Below, in pieces: positions 60,660 to 64,000 of a stretch of DNA of 64,000 nt. A program made the position numbers and the translations under genes. Position 1 is the stretch's first letter, and every line of letters begins with the position of its first letter. This DNA comes from Cranoglanis bouderius (taxonomy: Eukaryota; Chordata; Actinopteri; Siluriformes; Cranoglanididae), in contig CM042555.1 of the NCBI GenBank assembly GCA_023630585.1, positions 10,694,001-10,758,000 on the forward strand, in the 5' to 3' direction. A model generated the notes under the pieces. It was not told the origin of the DNA and ran no database searches. It saw nothing but the letters and a program-made list of their open reading frames with translations.

Positions 60660-63090
60660 CCTTCTGTGCCTGAGCAGCAGGTTTGTCTAGTTCTTCCACA
60701 GGGTCAATCAGTACCTGTACCTGATTTTCTTCCAGTATTCATGTCTGCTCTCGCCTTTTAACCAGAGACTAAATAGAAATGTCAGTAGAAAGTGTGCCAT
60801 ATACTAGATCAGTTGAAAAAGATATGTCCTGACTATAAGTCTGTCATATGTCATTATGCTGTGTCATTGAAACATTATAGGCTTATAATTATAGTCAGTA
60901 TAATCAGCATTACTATGTGATTACAGTGCTGGGCTGTTTCAAGAAAAATAATAATTTATCTCAGTAGACTATTGATTTACTGTAACGTTTACCTGTGTAA
61001 CTCTTGAAAGGCCCTTCAGCTCTATAATATATATTTCATTTAAAATTTACACGGTCTATTTTCCAGTGTTAGTGCTATATAAAGACTTCATGTTTAGTTA
61101 AGTCCTGTCTTCTGGGCACACTGACTTCTGTAAATTACTGACATGATGTCATGTTTTTTTTTTTATTATTATTATTATTTTTTTAATATCATATCAGTAA
61201 TGTTGAATTTGAACATGGACACAGGATTTTCCAAGGACTCTTTTGCAATAGATTCATATTTATAAATGGTTCATAAACGCTTAATATCTATATTACTATA
61301 TTCAATATCTATGTCACTACAGGGAGGCTGTAATACAAATTTATTTAGACCTGTGTTTAATCTGAGCTAATTATCAACAAGGTTTTAATTTAGGCAACCT
61401 ATACATATGAACAGTCTCATTATTCATTCATTTCCTCAAATATAACATCTGATAAATAGAACATCCAAGTTAGAGATCAGTGTAGCCAGTGTGTCTTCTG
61501 CTTAAGTAAAAAAGATGTATGTAACTCTAGGTCTGACGTTTATTGCTGTATTGTAAGAGTGAGCTGCTCATAAACCTGGAAAAATTACTTTTACTCATTA
61601 TATACCAGTATTAAATATTGGGAAAGATATTTGTCCATAACCTATACCACTTCTTCTTCTTTTAGAATGTGTGGCAGAGAAAGAACTTTAATGAATAAGG
61701 AGTATATTAATAGCATGTTTTATAGATGTTTACATGGAAATATTTAAGCTATTCTTTTAAATTCCCAAGCTTCTCAGATCTATGAATAATTCCACATCAC
61801 CACCTCTAATTTATAATGTAACATAACCATAATGTTTTTTTGTTTGTCCTTCCTGTAATACGACTTCAGGGTAGTTAACCTAAAAGAGCACAAGGGGTTA
61901 AACATGAGGTCATCCAGGAAGTCGTGATGATTCGCTCTCCAGGCCCCTGTATCTGATGACAGTTCATTTGGATATGCAAACAAAACTATCCGGTCACGTC
62001 TATTCCAGTTCATAAAGATCCCATGTGTGTTTGCTTTCCGCCTCTATCAGAACAAAGGTTTAAGCATAACAATAAATACACTTGGCTGAAGTGTAAATAT
62101 GAGGTGATAATGGAAAGAAGGCTAACTTCCCATTGGTAAATGATCCATTTCAGATTCTTGTAATGATATTGTATGGTGTACTATAAGGATCAGTTCTGGG
62201 AGGCTATTTACCGAAAGGATTAGAACAGATCAGGTGTGTGGAGTGTTTGTATCTCAAAGGCACATTTATTATAAACAGTGAAACAACATTGCTCTGAGTA
62301 GTTTGGAAAATGTCTTACTTAAAGGTTCCATGGTGGTGTCCCAGATCAATCATTCAACTAATATATAATATAATATATTATATAATTATATATAATATAA
62401 TTCAAATGCTTACATGAAATATAGACTCTCATATATTTCCTCAGTTTATGTTTGTAGGGTTTTTTTTTTTTTTTTTTTTTTCCCCCCGAAAAAATGTAGG
62501 TTGATCCACCTGAAATACCACATACCATCGTTTTGGTGTTCAATATGCAATCATTCTTTAGGTCCATGCTTTAGTGAGCTCATAGAGGAATGGGAAAGTA
62601 CACTCCTCCCTTTGTACACAAAGAATGTGTTTCACCCATTAACTAGACATGCGAAACTTAATGCCTGTGTGAGAACCTGGTTCTGACCGGTTCATGTACT
62701 TTCTGGAATTCTGAATGTTTAAACAAGGTTTGTTCATAGTATCATATACAGAGAGTCCTCATTGTAAAAAAAAAAAAAAAAAAAAGGACTCCTCCTCGCT
62801 GCCTGCTGGATATCTCTCAGATACTGACAGCTGTCAAACAATCATAACACACTCTCTCTGTATCTCATGGTATCTGGTATCTGGTAAAAGAATGGTGTCC
62901 AGGAAAACCAGCATCTTTTGTTTTCCCTTTATTTCTTTCTGTTTATGTTGGCATGTTTCTTTCTGGGGACTGATCAAATTTCACTGTTGATGGGAAAACA
63001 TGGGAAAATGGGAGCGCATATGCTTGCAAGAAGTGTACAAAGAAAATAGTTAAAAAACAAACAAACAAAAAAAACCCCAACCTATTGAAT
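60660..63090. other. no gene recognised
   Basis: Mostly AT-rich, with simple runs (61158-61185, 62460-62486, 62766-62785). 61860-62030 is less AT-rich and unique-looking. No exon supported. Confidence 0.4.
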
Positions 63091-63130
63091 TAAAGAATGC
63101 ATTTCACCTTAGCCACCACTATCACCACGA

Positions 63131-63151
63131 ACACACATACACACACACACA

Positions 63152-63236
<85 letters not shown>

Positions 63237-63237
63237 C
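63131..63237. repeat. (CA)n microsatellite
   Basis: About 50 CA units with TA interruptions near both ends. Confidence 0.95.
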
Positions 63238-63596
63238 ATGATCTCTTTTTTTATAAAACTCAGGCACACCTGGAACTTTGATGTCACCAATTTCCTGTAT
63301 GGGTCCTATACACCTGAGCTAGTTTCTCTCTCCCTCTGCTTTCATCCTGCTGATGCCACATCTGAGTGGTTGGAAGAGGAGCTCAGAGAACAGATGACTC
63401 TTTTGTTGAGGGATATTCGGCAGACTGTAATCTAGTGCAGTTTCACTGAGTACGGGCATGGGTGTGTAATTTCACACAGATCAGTGGTGTGCGCACTAAC
63501 GAAACGTTAATAAGGTCTCCATTGATCAGAACATGAACTAGATTGCTGATGCTTTGGTCACTGATACCTTGGGGATGTAATATGTATGTATGTACA

Positions 63597-63960
63597 GGTA
63601 TCTCAAAAAATTAGAATATCGTGGAAATGTTAATTTTTTTCTGTAATTTAATTCAAAAAGTGGAACTTTCATATATTCTAGATTCATAACACATAAAGTA
63701 AAATATTTCAAGCCTTTTGTTTTAATCTTGATGATTACGGCTTACGGCTCATGGAAATAAAAAATCCAGTATCTCAAAATATTAGAATAAAGAATTTATA
63801 ATACAGCAATGTCTACCTTCTGAAAAGTATGTTAATTTATGTATTCGGGGCTCCTGAATTTTTCATGGTCTCACAACTGCCATTCTGACCGTGTGGTACT
63901 GGTACATTTATAGAAGGGATTTATTTATTTATAATCGCACTATCCAGTGTCACCCAGATG
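63597..63960 (-). mobile_element. Tc1-like end, related to the 11533/25379 family
   Basis: 'caggtatctcaaaaaattag' and 'atatcgtggaaa' resemble the CAGGTGCATCTCAATAAATT end but are clearly diverged. The element is shortened or runs on past the recognisable part; no transposase is visible. Confidence 0.6.
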
Positions 63961-64000
63961 AGGATGGGTTCCCTTTTGAGTCTGGTTCCTCTCAAGGTTT

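Overview
This is vertebrate nuclear DNA, and almost certainly a teleost fish. The gene structures have short exons with GT-AG introns. The sequence is full of Tc1-like and hAT DNA transposons, MITEs, L1-like LINE remnants, and long CA, AT and AAT microsatellites. A siluriform or another otophysan fits the repeat mix, but this was not proven.

Three conserved genes lie on the minus strand. (1) The first coding exon of brsk2 (1450-1543) is present, and the rest of the gene runs off the left edge. (2) A complete ten-exon tsg101 (18551-24231) encodes 389 residues of the ESCRT-I subunit. (3) A complete hras (coding 44075-46356, 189 residues) has a spliced 3' UTR exon near 41.4-41.6 kb and possibly a 5' noncoding exon near 52.1 kb. 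In human, BRSK2 and HRAS are on 11p15.5 and TSG101 on 11p15.1, so this looks like a preserved ancestral linkage group.

The most unusual part is 30.4-38.4 kb. A DNA-level partial duplicate of tsg101 (promoter plus exons 1-5, the whole UEV domain) sits directly upstream, on the same strand, of two exons coding an OB-fold/zinc-ribbon RPA-like protein. All duplicated splice sites and reading frames are intact. The last duplicated exon ends in phase 1, and the next exon downstream needs exactly one preceding base. A 482-residue UEV::OB-fold chimeric protein is therefore predicted. A CpG-rich fold-back element has inserted at the duplicate's promoter.

Region by region: 1-1.8 kb, brsk2 intron 1, exon 1 and CT-rich 5' region. 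1.8-9.2 kb, a dense belt of old transposons. 9.3-14.2 kb, a non-allelic direct duplication around a Tc1 copy. 14.2-18.5 kb, mostly unassigned intergenic DNA with one direct repeat pair. 18.5-24.4 kb, tsg101. 24.4-30.2 kb, L1-like remnants with a nested, full-length Tc1 that still codes an intact DD34E transposase. 30.4-38.4 kb, the candidate chimeric gene. 38.4-41.3 kb, intergenic. 41.3-52.3 kb, hras with a decayed Tc1 in its last coding intron, a decayed hAT in the intron upstream of the 3' UTR exon, and MITEs in intron 1. 52.3-64 kb, intergenic or intronic DNA with MITEs, microsatellites and only two weak orphan exon candidates.

Exon coordinates were derived by reading splice sites and known protein families by eye. 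No alignment, transcript or database search was run.
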